This document shows positions 9,479 to 16,903 of a DNA stretch of 64,000 nucleotides, in pieces; position 1 is the first letter of the stretch; each line of letters begins with the position of its first letter. The notes beneath the pieces are model-generated. The model had not been told where the DNA came from. It did not search any database and saw only the letters and a program-made list of their open reading frames with translations. The stretch is from a virus. The position numbers and the translations under genes are program-made. The stretch spans positions 27,376-91,375 of the IMG/VR virus record IMGVR_UViG_3300028844_006574; one strand, given 5' to 3'.

Positions 9479-10575
9479 TGGCTGAACAGACAATAGATCC
9501 GGAATTGACAGAAGTAAATCTTACAAACACCACAGATTTTCTCAAAGCATTCACTGATTATAACGAGCATGTGAACAAGTTCGCTAAAGAGATTGCAGTC
9601 GCTAATGTGTATCAACATACAGATGTCACCGTTGACCCGATCACAGACAAAGCTCAATTATTTTTTGAATTAGCTACAAACTCATTATCAATAAAGGACG
9701 ATATTAGAGGTAGTAAAGACAAAAAAGGAAAACCGCAATCTCCAGTGAAAGCATCTTCCACTGGGTTGAACAAAGACATTGATGGTTTTGATGATGAGTT
9801 TTTAGCATATTGGCTAGAAAAATACAGATTGTTGCACCCGGTGATACAACAAGAATGTGAAAAGTTGATAGGCGCTGGTGGTGGAGAGTATTTCAAAGAT
9901 GTTAGCGAGAGTATCGGGTGCTTGACTGAAACAGACTTTATCGATGACGACAGGGTATTACCATACTTTGATGTGAGTGTCAAACAATACGACCCTCCAA
10001 TGGTATACAACAGTAAATTACATAACAAATTGAGCACAAACACCCAGCTCATAAACTTAAAATTTAGTAAACTGGTCAATGCTAATAGCAGAATGAACCT
10101 CAAAAACATAATAAATGGACCAAACAGTCACAAGCTTGAAAAGGATAGCAGTCTAGATGCACACGGTAACAATCTTATAACTGATTTTGAACATAGAAAC
10201 AGGATGGGTAAAATTGTCACAGAACTAGTAACAACTTTACAAAAACAATACAAAGATTTGTGGAGATTTGTTGATTGGTTACAGACTAGAGAACCGGAAA
10301 GTTCATACAAGTTTAAAAAGGTTAAATTAGACGTAGAAGATATAAAAATAAACGTCGATATACTCAAAAACAAACTCTATAAAACCAAAAAGGAAATGAC
10401 CAACAACTGTGTATTGAGTGTAGATTGTGAAGATATACTCACCCGGACCAAACGAAAAACAAAAGAGAAAGCCGAAGATGCTGAAATCGCTGCTAAACGA
10501 TTGACTGCTGATAAAAAACAAGGTGTACTGGCTAGACTAGCCCTGGCCGCGAAAGAAGCGGTCGGATTGGCTTAA
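9478..10575 (+). CDS. Unknown tail-cluster protein with helical C-terminus
   Basis: The product has 365 aa and is not recognised. It is largely helical and charged. The last 120 residues (from about 245) contain long stretches rich in Lys and Glu consistent with coiled coil, ending in an Ala/Leu-rich tail. No signal peptide, membrane segment or catalytic motif is visible. The start overlaps the hub gene (TAATG) and the gene closes the tail operon, so a baseplate or hub-associated role is likely. It meets the opposite-strand terminase candidate tail to tail with a 4-nt overlap and no visible terminator. Confidence 0.6.
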   Translation: MAEQTIDPELTEVNLTNTTDFLKAFTDYNEHVNKFAKEIAVANVYQHTDVTVDPITDKAQLFFELATNSLSIKDDIRGSKDKKGKPQSPVKASSTGLNKDIDGFDDEFLAYWLEKYRLLHPVIQQECEKLIGAGGGEYFKDVSESIGCLTETDFIDDDRVLPYFDVSVKQYDPPMVYNSKLHNKLSTNTQLINLKFSKLVNANSRMNLKNIINGPNSHKLEKDSSLDAHGNNLITDFEHRNRMGKIVTELVTTLQKQYKDLWRFVDWLQTREPESSYKFKKVKLDVEDIKINVDILKNKLYKTKKEMTNNCVLSVDCEDILTRTKRKTKEKAEDAEIAAKRLTADKKQGVLARLALAAKEAVGLA

Positions 10576-11072
10576 TTATCCGTTTGTTCTACATCAGAAA
10601 CTTCAGCTTCTACAACTACACTATCCTCTAACATTTTTTTGAAAATCTCTTCTCTCGTACCCACAAGTTTCATCATGTTGTTATCAGTGTTGATCTCTTT
10701 CTTAGCTTCTATATCCATTTGTTTTATCCGGACCTGTGTATCTACACGTTGATTACTAGTATGTAGTTTGGTTAAGTTATCAATCGCAGTACTTGTAGCT
10801 TTCAATAACTCTGCAAAGCTACCTATATCTTCTGCATTAGGGGCAGCTGCAACATACTGTTTCATAATCTGTAAGACATCAACACTATCTTTAATAAGAA
10901 TACCCTGATTGTCTAAAATAAATTGTTCTAATTGATCTTTGTTGAGATTAACCTTTTCAGCCACTTCGACTAACTCACTAGTTTGGGCAGACCCACCCTG
11001 TAGTTGTTCGATTAAATCTTGAACATTGTCAAAAGGGTCTTGTTCTTGTGAATCAACCTCGGTCATAATCAT
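10572..11072 (-). CDS. Terminase small subunit candidate, gp16-like
   Basis: The product has 166 aa; T4 gp16 has 164. The acidic N-terminus, a central helical pair (DVLQIMKQYVAAAPNAEDIG, then AELLKATSTAIDNLTKLH) and a C-terminal helix with a GTREEIFKKML ending follow the layout of T4-type small terminases. These form ring oligomers that regulate packaging by gp17. The likely start is the third codon (ATG at 11064-11066, MTEVDSQ) or the first at 11072. It overlaps the end of the cupin gene by 20 nt and is probably co-transcribed with it from 11412-11419. It lies on the opposite strand to the tail genes. The assignment rests on layout, not on a catalytic motif. Confidence 0.5.
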   Translation of the reverse strand: MIMTEVDSQEQDPFDNVQDLIEQLQGGSAQTSELVEVAEKVNLNKDQLEQFILDNQGILIKDSVDVLQIMKQYVAAAPNAEDIGSFAELLKATSTAIDNLTKLHTSNQRVDTQVRIKQMDIEAKKEINTDNNMMKLVGTREEIFKKMLEDSVVVEAEVSDVEQTDN

Positions 11073-11406
11073 CCTGTACTCTCACAATATCATCTTCACC
11101 GAAATAAGTACCGGTCTGTACCTCGATCAATATCATCATTTCATCATCACCAGGATTGGCCATTCGATGCTTCGCACCTAGAGGTATCAATACAGTTTCT
11201 CCAGGTTTGTAATCCTCAGTCACATCATCCAATGTGATTCTAGCAACACCACTCACCACCGTCCACGCCTCTTGCCGTTTATGGTGATATTGATAACTCA
11301 AACGCTGCCCAGGCTTTACATATATACGCTTAACTTTACAATACTCGGCATCCAAAAGAATTTCGTAGTTACCCCAAGGTCTTACAGATTCATCATCAAC
11401 TTTCAT
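11053..11406 (-). CDS. Cupin, mannose-6-phosphate isomerase type II-like
   Basis: The product has 117 aa and matches the C-terminal cupin of bifunctional ManC/PMI type II enzymes from end to end: RPWGNYEIL near residue 9, KVKRIYVKPGQRLSYQYHH, a conserved EAWTVVSG, IPLGAKHRMANPG, and GEDDIVRVQDDYDR at the end. Metal-binding His and Glu residues (HH...E and the His of AKHR) are present. Such stand-alone cupins isomerise hexose 6-phosphates, typically fructose 6-phosphate to mannose 6-phosphate. No nucleotidyltransferase domain is attached. In this genome it could feed the sialate and glycosyltransferase genes. Confidence 0.85.
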   Translation of the reverse strand: MKVDDESVRPWGNYEILLDAEYCKVKRIYVKPGQRLSYQYHHKRQEAWTVVSGVARITLDDVTEDYKPGETVLIPLGAKHRMANPGDDEMMILIEVQTGTYFGEDDIVRVQDDYDRG

Positions 11407-11411
11407 GTTAT

Positions 11412-11419
11412 TATTTACA
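11412..11419 (-). promoter_or_regulatory. Late promoter box (minus strand) for the cupin/terminase pair
   Basis: Read on the minus strand the box is TGTAAATA, ending 5 nt before the cupin ATG. Confidence 0.5.
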
Positions 11420-11444
11420 CCCAGCCTTGAAATATCTCAACAAA

Positions 11445-11450
11445 TATAAT
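11445..11450 (+). promoter_or_regulatory. TATAAT box before the 49-aa ORF/dUTPase genes
   Basis: TATAAT ends 10 nt before the ATG at 11461 in an A/T-only stretch. It lacks the TAAATA core and may be a host-sigma (early or middle) promoter. It is oriented opposite to the cupin promoter only 26 nt away. Confidence 0.35.
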
Positions 11451-11460
11451 ATAATAAGGT

Positions 11461-11610
11461 ATGATCAACATAACAGTAAACGGGGTAGATTATAAATTAC
11501 CAATAGAAAAGTTGTCAATACTACTAACATGGTTGCAGAGCAACGGGGCAGTAAAGGTGCTAGAATCATCAAACCCAGATGCACAAGGACGTACTTTGAT
11601 AAATGAATAA
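11461..11610 (+). CDS. Small unknown protein, 49 aa
   Basis: The frame reads MINITVNGVDYKLPIEKLS and continues for 49 residues to TAA at 11608-11610, overlapping the dUTPase start by 8 nt. The beginning (a strand, NGV turn, strand, then helix) looks like a compact domain. A tight overlap with a real gene and a TATAAT box upstream support it as a gene. The function is unknown. Confidence 0.55.
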   Translation: MINITVNGVDYKLPIEKLSILLTWLQSNGAVKVLESSNPDAQGRTLINE

Positions 11611-12286
11611 CCCAGTATTAAAATTTAAAAAAACACATGATGCCGCGGTGCTCCCCAAGGCAAACAGCGATAAACCGTACTTCGGTGACACGGGATACGA
11701 TTTGACCGCTGTCGAAAGCGCTTGGATACCTCCTGGAACAAGTAGAGTTGTTGAGGTGGGGTTGACACTAGCAGATATCACACCAGGGTACTGGTTCAGG
11801 ATTGAACCTAGAAGCGGTCTCGGTTTCAAAAACAGTATTCAACCACATCTAGGTGTGATTGATAATGGTTACCGTGGTGACCTGGGCGTGAAGTTGTACA
11901 ATTTTCATGAAACTAAAGATTTACAGGTCAAAGCTGGTGATAAAATCGCTCAAATTGTTGTATATCCACTGATACAACCAGAATGTGAGTGGTCTGATCA
12001 AGTGACTGAAACAGATCGAGGTGACAAAGGATTCGGATCATCTGATAAAAATCTAGGATTACCACCATTGCGTGAAAGAATTCGAGATACTTCAAAACTA
12101 TCAACGGACATGCAAGATATAAAAGAAAAGGTGTTGAGAGTCAAATCAACCGATGATTGGTGGTCATATGCTGATACATACACTAAAGAAAAGTTGGACT
12201 CTGGTGAATATATACGTAATCCAATGAAAATGGATGAAGGAGACCCGGATTTTATTAAAAACCCGGATTATGAGCAAGAGAAGTAA
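11603..12286 (+). CDS. dut: dUTP diphosphatase (dUTPase) with C-terminal extension
   Basis: All five trimeric dUTPase motifs are visible: DTGYDLTA (1), PRSGLG (2), GVIDNGYRGDLGVKLYN (3), KAGDKIAQIVV (4) and RGDKGFGSS (5, near residue 140). The enzyme hydrolyses dUTP to dUMP and PPi, keeping uracil out of phage DNA and feeding dTMP synthesis. A normal chain stops just after motif 5, at about 150 aa. Here 227 aa are coded, so about 75 extra charged residues follow with no recognised domain. The gene overlaps the 49-aa ORF upstream and the small gene downstream, consistent with a replication/nucleotide operon that continues to gp44. Confidence 0.93.
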   Translation: MNNPVLKFKKTHDAAVLPKANSDKPYFGDTGYDLTAVESAWIPPGTSRVVEVGLTLADITPGYWFRIEPRSGLGFKNSIQPHLGVIDNGYRGDLGVKLYNFHETKDLQVKAGDKIAQIVVYPLIQPECEWSDQVTETDRGDKGFGSSDKNLGLPPLRERIRDTSKLSTDMQDIKEKVLRVKSTDDWWSYADTYTKEKLDSGEYIRNPMKMDEGDPDFIKNPDYEQEK

Positions 12287-12419
12287 AAAACCTACAATTA
12301 AAAAAATAAGAGGTGGGTGGATGTTTTACAACCATGATACGCTATTGATCAGTAATAGTAAATCGGATAAAGAGTATATGATATATAAAGTCAAAAAAAT
12401 AAAAAATGAACAAATTTGA
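12270..12419 (+). CDS. Small basic unknown protein, 49 aa
   Basis: The frame is open from 12234, but ATG 12270 (MSKRSKKPTIKK) is preferred: it overlaps dUTPase by only 17 nt. The product is very basic (many Lys and Arg) with a central GGWMFYNHDTLLISN strand pair. It overlaps the gp44 start by 14 nt. The function is unknown; a nucleic-acid-binding role is possible from charge alone. Confidence 0.5.
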   Translation: MSKRSKKPTIKKIRGGWMFYNHDTLLISNSKSDKEYMIYKVKKIKNEQI

Positions 12420-13335
12420 TAGCCTGTGGGTAGAGAAGTATCGCCCCGGTACTCTTGATGAAATGATCTTGACCGAATCAACAAGATCAGCATTTGATAA
12501 GTTCAAACAACAACAAGAGATACCCAACATACTGTTCATAGGCAACGCCGGTATCGGAAAAACAAGCCTGGCTAAAGTGATTGTTAAAGATATTCTTGAA
12601 GAAACACAATATTTGTACATCAACGCTAGTGATGAAAATGGAATTGACACGATCAGATTAGCAGTAACCAACTTCGCTAAAACCAGATCATTAGGTAGTT
12701 CATTGAAAGTGGTGATTCTAGACGAGGTTGACGGACTGACAATTGATGCTCAACGTGCTTTGCGTAACACAATGGAAGAATACAGTGGTAACACACGGTT
12801 CATACTCACCGCTAACTACAAACATCGGGTGATCCAACCATTACAGTCAAGGTCACAGTCATTTGACTTGACACCACCTATTAAAGGCTGTGTGAATCGT
12901 GTGGTACAGATACTCAAACAAGAGAATATCAAAGTTTCCGACGATCAGAAACAACTCATCTCGCAGTTGATAAAGACTTTCTATCCAGATCTCAGAAAAA
13001 CGATCAACGAACTACAAAAGTGCTGTATTAACGGTGAATTGAAGATCTCATCATACGAAAAACATGATGATTTCATCAAACAAATTTTTGAGACGTTGAA
13101 ACAAGACAGTTTACAAGTGAGAAAGCTTGTGATCCAGCATGAACAACTGTTCAACAACGATTATGCTAGTTTACTCAAGCAGATGTTCGATTATATAGTG
13201 GACACCCTACCATCCAACCCGAAAACTAAAAAATATTTGTTGGTTATATCGGAGCATCTGTATAGATCCGCGTTTGTGTTGGACCAAGAGATAAATTTTT
13301 ACAGCTGCTGCATATCTCTAGAGTCGATAGAATAA
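12406..13335 (+). CDS. 44: Sliding-clamp loader ATPase, gp44-like
   Basis: The product has 309 aa against 319 for T4 gp44. The N-terminus LWVEKYRPGTLDEMI is the RFC-box signature of clamp loaders. Walker A is GNAGIGKTS (residues 46-54), Walker B is VVILDEVD (about 104-111), and QSRSQSF takes the place of the SRC motif. With gp62 it loads the gp45 clamp. In T4 this clamp also activates late transcription with gp33 and gp55, which fits the late-type promoters seen here. The gp62 partner is not the next gene and must lie elsewhere. Confidence 0.93.
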   Translation: MNKFDSLWVEKYRPGTLDEMILTESTRSAFDKFKQQQEIPNILFIGNAGIGKTSLAKVIVKDILEETQYLYINASDENGIDTIRLAVTNFAKTRSLGSSLKVVILDEVDGLTIDAQRALRNTMEEYSGNTRFILTANYKHRVIQPLQSRSQSFDLTPPIKGCVNRVVQILKQENIKVSDDQKQLISQLIKTFYPDLRKTINELQKCCINGELKISSYEKHDDFIKQIFETLKQDSLQVRKLVIQHEQLFNNDYASLLKQMFDYIVDTLPSNPKTKKYLLVISEHLYRSAFVLDQEINFYSCCISLESIE

Positions 13336-13338
13336 ATA
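13331..13338 (+). promoter_or_regulatory. Late promoter box after gp44, 5 nt before a short uORF
   Basis: AATAAATA overlaps the gp44 stop codon and ends 5 nt before ATG 13344. That ATG opens only an 8-codon frame (MRVVIVSR, 13344-13370). Confidence 0.5.
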
Positions 13339-13407
13339 CTTACATGAGAGTAGTTATAGTAAGTAGATAACGATTTTATTGGATTGTATCTACATAAAGA
13401 TGGTGAC

Positions 13408-13530
13408 ATGCAACACATGCAACGAGAGTGGTACTGGATTATCGCGTTGTTTTTGTTTTTTTTAGAACGAGAAGCAGTGGTAGATATCATGGTGATGATA
13501 CTCACCATTGTGTTGAAAGCTCTAGATTAG
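13408..13530 (+). CDS. Small membrane protein, 40 aa
   Basis: The frame starts MQHMQREWYW (a second ATG at 13417 is possible) and contains two hydrophobic runs: IIALFLFFL, then after EREAVVD the run IMVMILTIVL. It has the charge pattern of a small inner-membrane peptide. It overlaps the end of the opposite-strand gene by 4 nt. It lies 70 nt downstream of a late box and an 8-codon frame. No family is recognised; it could be a small membrane modulator or a lysis accessory. Confidence 0.4.
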   Translation: MQHMQREWYWIIALFLFFLEREAVVDIMVMILTIVLKALD

Positions 13531-13781
13531 TCTTTCTTGAGCTGATCAGCAGTTTTTTTCAACCGTCTTCCGGTTTTATCATCTTTGTAGACTACTAGTC
13601 TACCGGGCATGTTTTCACCACCTTTACCATCATCAACTTTAGGTAGTTTTTCAATATCTTCAACATCACCCTCTGAACCTACATGTTCACAGTCAGGGTT
13701 TACATTTTTAACATGATCCCCTTTGTGAAGATCTCTTGCCATCACTTCAGAAACGTATTGTCTGAATGTGATTAGTTTCAT
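13527..13781 (-). CDS. Unknown phage protein, 84 aa, SH3/KOW-like
   Basis: It begins MKLITFRQYVSEVMARDL, a helical tag common in T4-like virion or core proteins. A GDHVKNVNPDCEHVGSEGDV segment follows, with alternating turns and strands ending RLVVYKDDKTGRRLKKTADQL. This resembles small phage SH3/KOW-like folds with an Asp/Cys/His-bearing first strand. It shares a transcript with the next gene, separated by no spacer. The function is unknown. Confidence 0.65.
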   Translation of the reverse strand: MKLITFRQYVSEVMARDLHKGDHVKNVNPDCEHVGSEGDVEDIEKLPKVDDGKGGENMPGRLVVYKDDKTGRRLKKTADQLKKD

Positions 13782-14381
13782 TTAACCTCTTGGCATGTAG
13801 TTTGTGGTGTAGTTACCACCACTCGCACCTGCTGTATTTTTTACCGGTAACGAGTGATCAGTATCCTTCAATTTACCTCTACCATCATCTGCCTTGAGTG
13901 TTTGATTCTCCGGACTGTCAGCAACTTCATCATCATTCAACGGCTTGACCGGTTCTGGCTTGATAGTGACGCGTTCAGGACCTCTCCAACTATCGGGTAT
14001 AGGAGCAGTTGCTCGATCACCGGTTGTTGCTAATACTTCGCACAAATTAGCCGGTAATTCAATTTTAGAATTAGGGCATTGGAACCCCGGAGCTAATTCT
14101 CTTGCGATAACAGCGCTAATGTTGTCATGGTCTCCGGTGACACCGTCAACAAACAAATTCAAATCACCATCATGTAACTCTTTAACAATTTGTTGTATCT
14201 CTGGAGGTTGACCCTTGAACCATTCACTTGATATAATCTTTTCTACAAACTTGACCCTATCACCTGGCTGCAAACCCCCGGTACGCTCTCTATTATGAGG
14301 TATTCTAAACTGTGTAGATTCATCAACTACCTCAAATCTCTTCATTTCTCTTTCAAACGATTCATTAAATTTGTTACTCAT
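13782..14381 (-). CDS. Unknown protein, 199 aa
   Basis: The N-terminus MSNKFNESFEREMKRFEV is helical. A GLQPGDRVKFV segment follows, resembling the SH3-like strand of its neighbour. The middle is mixed alpha/beta and the last 70 residues are Pro, Asp and Gly rich and probably disordered, ending NYMPRG. It is the first gene of a two-gene minus-strand unit under a late box, so it may be a virion component. No catalytic motif is recognised. Confidence 0.65.
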   Translation of the reverse strand: MSNKFNESFEREMKRFEVVDESTQFRIPHNRERTGGLQPGDRVKFVEKIISSEWFKGQPPEIQQIVKELHDGDLNLFVDGVTGDHDNISAVIARELAPGFQCPNSKIELPANLCEVLATTGDRATAPIPDSWRGPERVTIKPEPVKPLNDDEVADSPENQTLKADDGRGKLKDTDHSLPVKNTAGASGGNYTTNYMPRG

Positions 14382-14389
14382 GGTAGAAT

Positions 14390-14397
14390 TATTTATT
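14390..14397 (-). promoter_or_regulatory. Late promoter box (minus strand) for the 199-aa/84-aa genes
   Basis: Minus-strand AATAAATA ends 8 nt before the ATG at 14381. It lies 50 nt from the gp25 promoter on the other strand, making a divergent late promoter pair. Confidence 0.5.
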
Positions 14398-14447
14398 CCA
14401 ACACGCTAGATTTAAACCTATCAACTTGTTGTTAATCAAGTTTCTTA

Positions 14448-14455
14448 AATAAATA
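14448..14455 (+). promoter_or_regulatory. Late promoter box, 5 nt before gp25
   Basis: AATAAATA ends exactly 5 nt before the gp25 ATG. Confidence 0.6.
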
Positions 14456-14460
14456 ATCAT

Positions 14461-14961
14461 ATGGCCATAAAAATACGTTCACTGGAACCAAAAAAAGGAA
14501 CCGGTACTCTAACACAAGGAGACAGTACATACAGAGACTTGGCTCTGGATTTTTCTATGGAATCCATTGGATCGTCCAAAAAACTCTTTGCGAGCAATGT
14601 ACAGAAAGATTTAAACACTAATACCGATTTTACCGCTATTGACAATAGTATATCTAATATATTCAACACTGCACCTGGTCAAAAAATATTGAATCCTGCA
14701 TTCGGGGCCGATTTGAAACGGTACTTGTTCCAACCGGTTTCAGAACCAACAGCTAAAATATTAGGTGAGGTGATACTCAACGCATTACAATTGTACGAAC
14801 CAAGGGTCAAAGTTAAAAACATAGATATAAAAGCCTTCCCGGACGATAACATGTACAAGATTGACATTTATTGTGATATAAAATCTCTGGCTGATAAACA
14901 ATACAAATTCACCGGTTCACTATCACAACGGGGTATGGTGAGCACTTCGGTATCCTACTAA
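14461..14961 (+). CDS. 25: Baseplate wedge subunit gp25
   Basis: The product has 166 aa against 132 for T4 gp25. It has the GPW/gp25 fold signature: YRDLALDFSM at the start, VQKDLNTNTDFTAIDNSISN, NIFNTAPGQKILNPAFGADL, then RYLFQPVSEPTAK, corresponding to the conserved G-x-R-x-P-x-F/G-L-x-x-L region (residues about 62-98). gp25 forms the conserved core of the wedge with gp6 and gp7 and touches the sheath. It is followed 2 nt later by gp6, the same order as in many contractile systems. Confidence 0.93.
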   Translation: MAIKIRSLEPKKGTGTLTQGDSTYRDLALDFSMESIGSSKKLFASNVQKDLNTNTDFTAIDNSISNIFNTAPGQKILNPAFGADLKRYLFQPVSEPTAKILGEVILNALQLYEPRVKVKNIDIKAFPDDNMYKIDIYCDIKSLADKQYKFTGSLSQRGMVSTSVSY

Positions 14962-14963
14962 TA

Positions 14964-16901
14964 ATGAGCACATACAGAACAAACAACGACCAATTAGAAT
15001 TTTCGTTACCCAAGAGTGGGTATGCAGCATTTGACGCTGCTAGTCTCAAAAACTTAATTATAGAACGTCTCAACAGCAACGAGGTGTTCACTGATCAAAA
15101 CTATGAAGGTAGTAACATAAATGCTTTTATTGATATAATAAGCTATGCCTACCATGTACTGTTGTTTTATCTTAACGATACTAGTAATGAGGCCATGTTT
15201 TCAGAATCACAAATATATGAAAATATAAACCGTATTGTAAAAAGTATAGATTACAAACCTGTTGGTACCCAGTCACCAGTTTTAACAATAAATGTTGTAG
15301 CATCTGATCAGTTAATAGCTGGTACCTACACGATACCTAGGTATACATATATTGACGTCGGCGGCTTCAGGTACAGTTTTAATAGGGATATAACATTTGT
15401 TAAAACAACTAATGACGAACAGGATCTAATACAAATCTCCGGAAACACGTTATTATATCAAGGAAGTTACAAGGAGTATCCAACCTATACTGCCACTGGA
15501 GAACCTAACGAGACTATCACATTAGTACCCGGAGAAGGTGTAAATGTCGACCATTTCAATATCGATGTATATGTACAAGAAGGTGGTAACAACGGACAGT
15601 ATCATAAATATGACACTACAACATCATTGTTGTTCGAGAGACCCACCTCTAGGAAAGTAGAAATCCGATTGAATGAAAACAAACGCTATGAAATAAAGTT
15701 CGGTAACGGTGTAAACGGTAGACAAATACAATCTGGAGATCAAATATATATCTATTACTTATCAACAGACGGTATCGCTGGAGAAATCAGCGAAAATGAC
15801 GCATACCGGAAATCGATGAGTATGTATCAGTCTGTGCAGTTTGAAACACTGAAACAAAGTAATAACATAAAAGGAGATGGTGTTGTATACCTAGTCCAGT
15901 CTGAAGCTGACCAGGTGCTAGTCTCTAACCCGGAACCAAGTTCCAAATATTATGAAGGAGAAACAGTTGAAGATATACGTAAAAATTCTCCACAAACATT
16001 TTCATCACAATACAGACTGGTGAGCTTGACTGATTTTGAAAACTATATAAGAACAAATTTTAGTAACTTCATATCTGATGTCAAAGCTGTAAACAACGAT
16101 ACATATTTAGACACACATATAAAATACTATTATGACTTAGGTTTAAAATCACCTAGTTTAGAGAGTCGCGTGTTGTACAATCAAGTGCAGTTTAGCTCAA
16201 GCTGCAATTTCAACAATGTGTACATGTATTGTGTACCAAGACTGGAAAAAACTACTACTGTAACAAAGAGAAACAATTATTTAACATCCGCGCAAAAAGA
16301 AATCATGATTGATAGGATTTCACAAATAAAAACTGTTACATCCGAACCAATAATTATGGACCCTGTATATGTAGGTGTAACAGTAGGTCTCAAAGGACAG
16401 GACGAAGTAATTAATATAGAGAGTCTAAACAATACACAGATCCTAATAGTACAAGATGATAATAGTAGAGCAAACAGTAATGATATAATACAAAAAGTTA
16501 TAGCTATATTTAAAAATTATTTCACCGGGTCAGCCGCTAAAATAGGTATGGTCATAGATTTAACAACAATCAGTAACAGTATATTAACAATACAAGGGGT
16601 TTCAACGTTTTACACATACCGACCAGATTTGAGCAACACATATATAGAAGGTATGTCACTAGTAATACGTAACCCTGTATATGAAGCAGATATAAAACAG
16701 ACTACACAAAATTTTGCATTACCATTATTCAAGTTTCCATTTTTTGAGAATATAGATAGTCTCGGTAACAGTATTAGAGTAGCTAGAACAAGTGAGGTAA
16801 CTAATATATTAGCCTCCGGTGGTGGCGTAACGACTATTGTAGAACAGTCTAGTATTTCTACTTCCGGATCTGATACAACCACCGGCAATTCTAGTTATTA
16901 A
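14964..16901 (+). CDS. 6: Baseplate wedge subunit gp6
   Basis: The product has 645 aa; T4 gp6 has 660. The N-terminal region contains a LKNLIIERLNSNE helix, NINAFIDIISYAYH and LFYLNDTSNEAMFSES, the usual pattern of gp6/baseplate J proteins. The SQYRLVSLTDFENYIR stretch (about residue 345-362) is the classic J-protein signature. gp6 dimers build the inner ring of the baseplate and relay the contraction signal. Start and order (gp25-gp6-gp7-like) follow T4 and other contractile machines. Confidence 0.93.
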   Translation: MSTYRTNNDQLEFSLPKSGYAAFDAASLKNLIIERLNSNEVFTDQNYEGSNINAFIDIISYAYHVLLFYLNDTSNEAMFSESQIYENINRIVKSIDYKPVGTQSPVLTINVVASDQLIAGTYTIPRYTYIDVGGFRYSFNRDITFVKTTNDEQDLIQISGNTLLYQGSYKEYPTYTATGEPNETITLVPGEGVNVDHFNIDVYVQEGGNNGQYHKYDTTTSLLFERPTSRKVEIRLNENKRYEIKFGNGVNGRQIQSGDQIYIYYLSTDGIAGEISENDAYRKSMSMYQSVQFETLKQSNNIKGDGVVYLVQSEADQVLVSNPEPSSKYYEGETVEDIRKNSPQTFSSQYRLVSLTDFENYIRTNFSNFISDVKAVNNDTYLDTHIKYYYDLGLKSPSLESRVLYNQVQFSSSCNFNNVYMYCVPRLEKTTTVTKRNNYLTSAQKEIMIDRISQIKTVTSEPIIMDPVYVGVTVGLKGQDEVINIESLNNTQILIVQDDNSRANSNDIIQKVIAIFKNYFTGSAAKIGMVIDLTTISNSILTIQGVSTFYTYRPDLSNTYIEGMSLVIRNPVYEADIKQTTQNFALPLFKFPFFENIDSLGNSIRVARTSEVTNILASGGGVTTIVEQSSISTSGSDTTTGNSSY

Positions 16902-16903
16902 TA

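Noticed and set aside
12234-12269. Upstream start for the small basic protein
   Set aside because: A 53-nt overlap with dUTPase; ATG 12270 gives a normal overlap.
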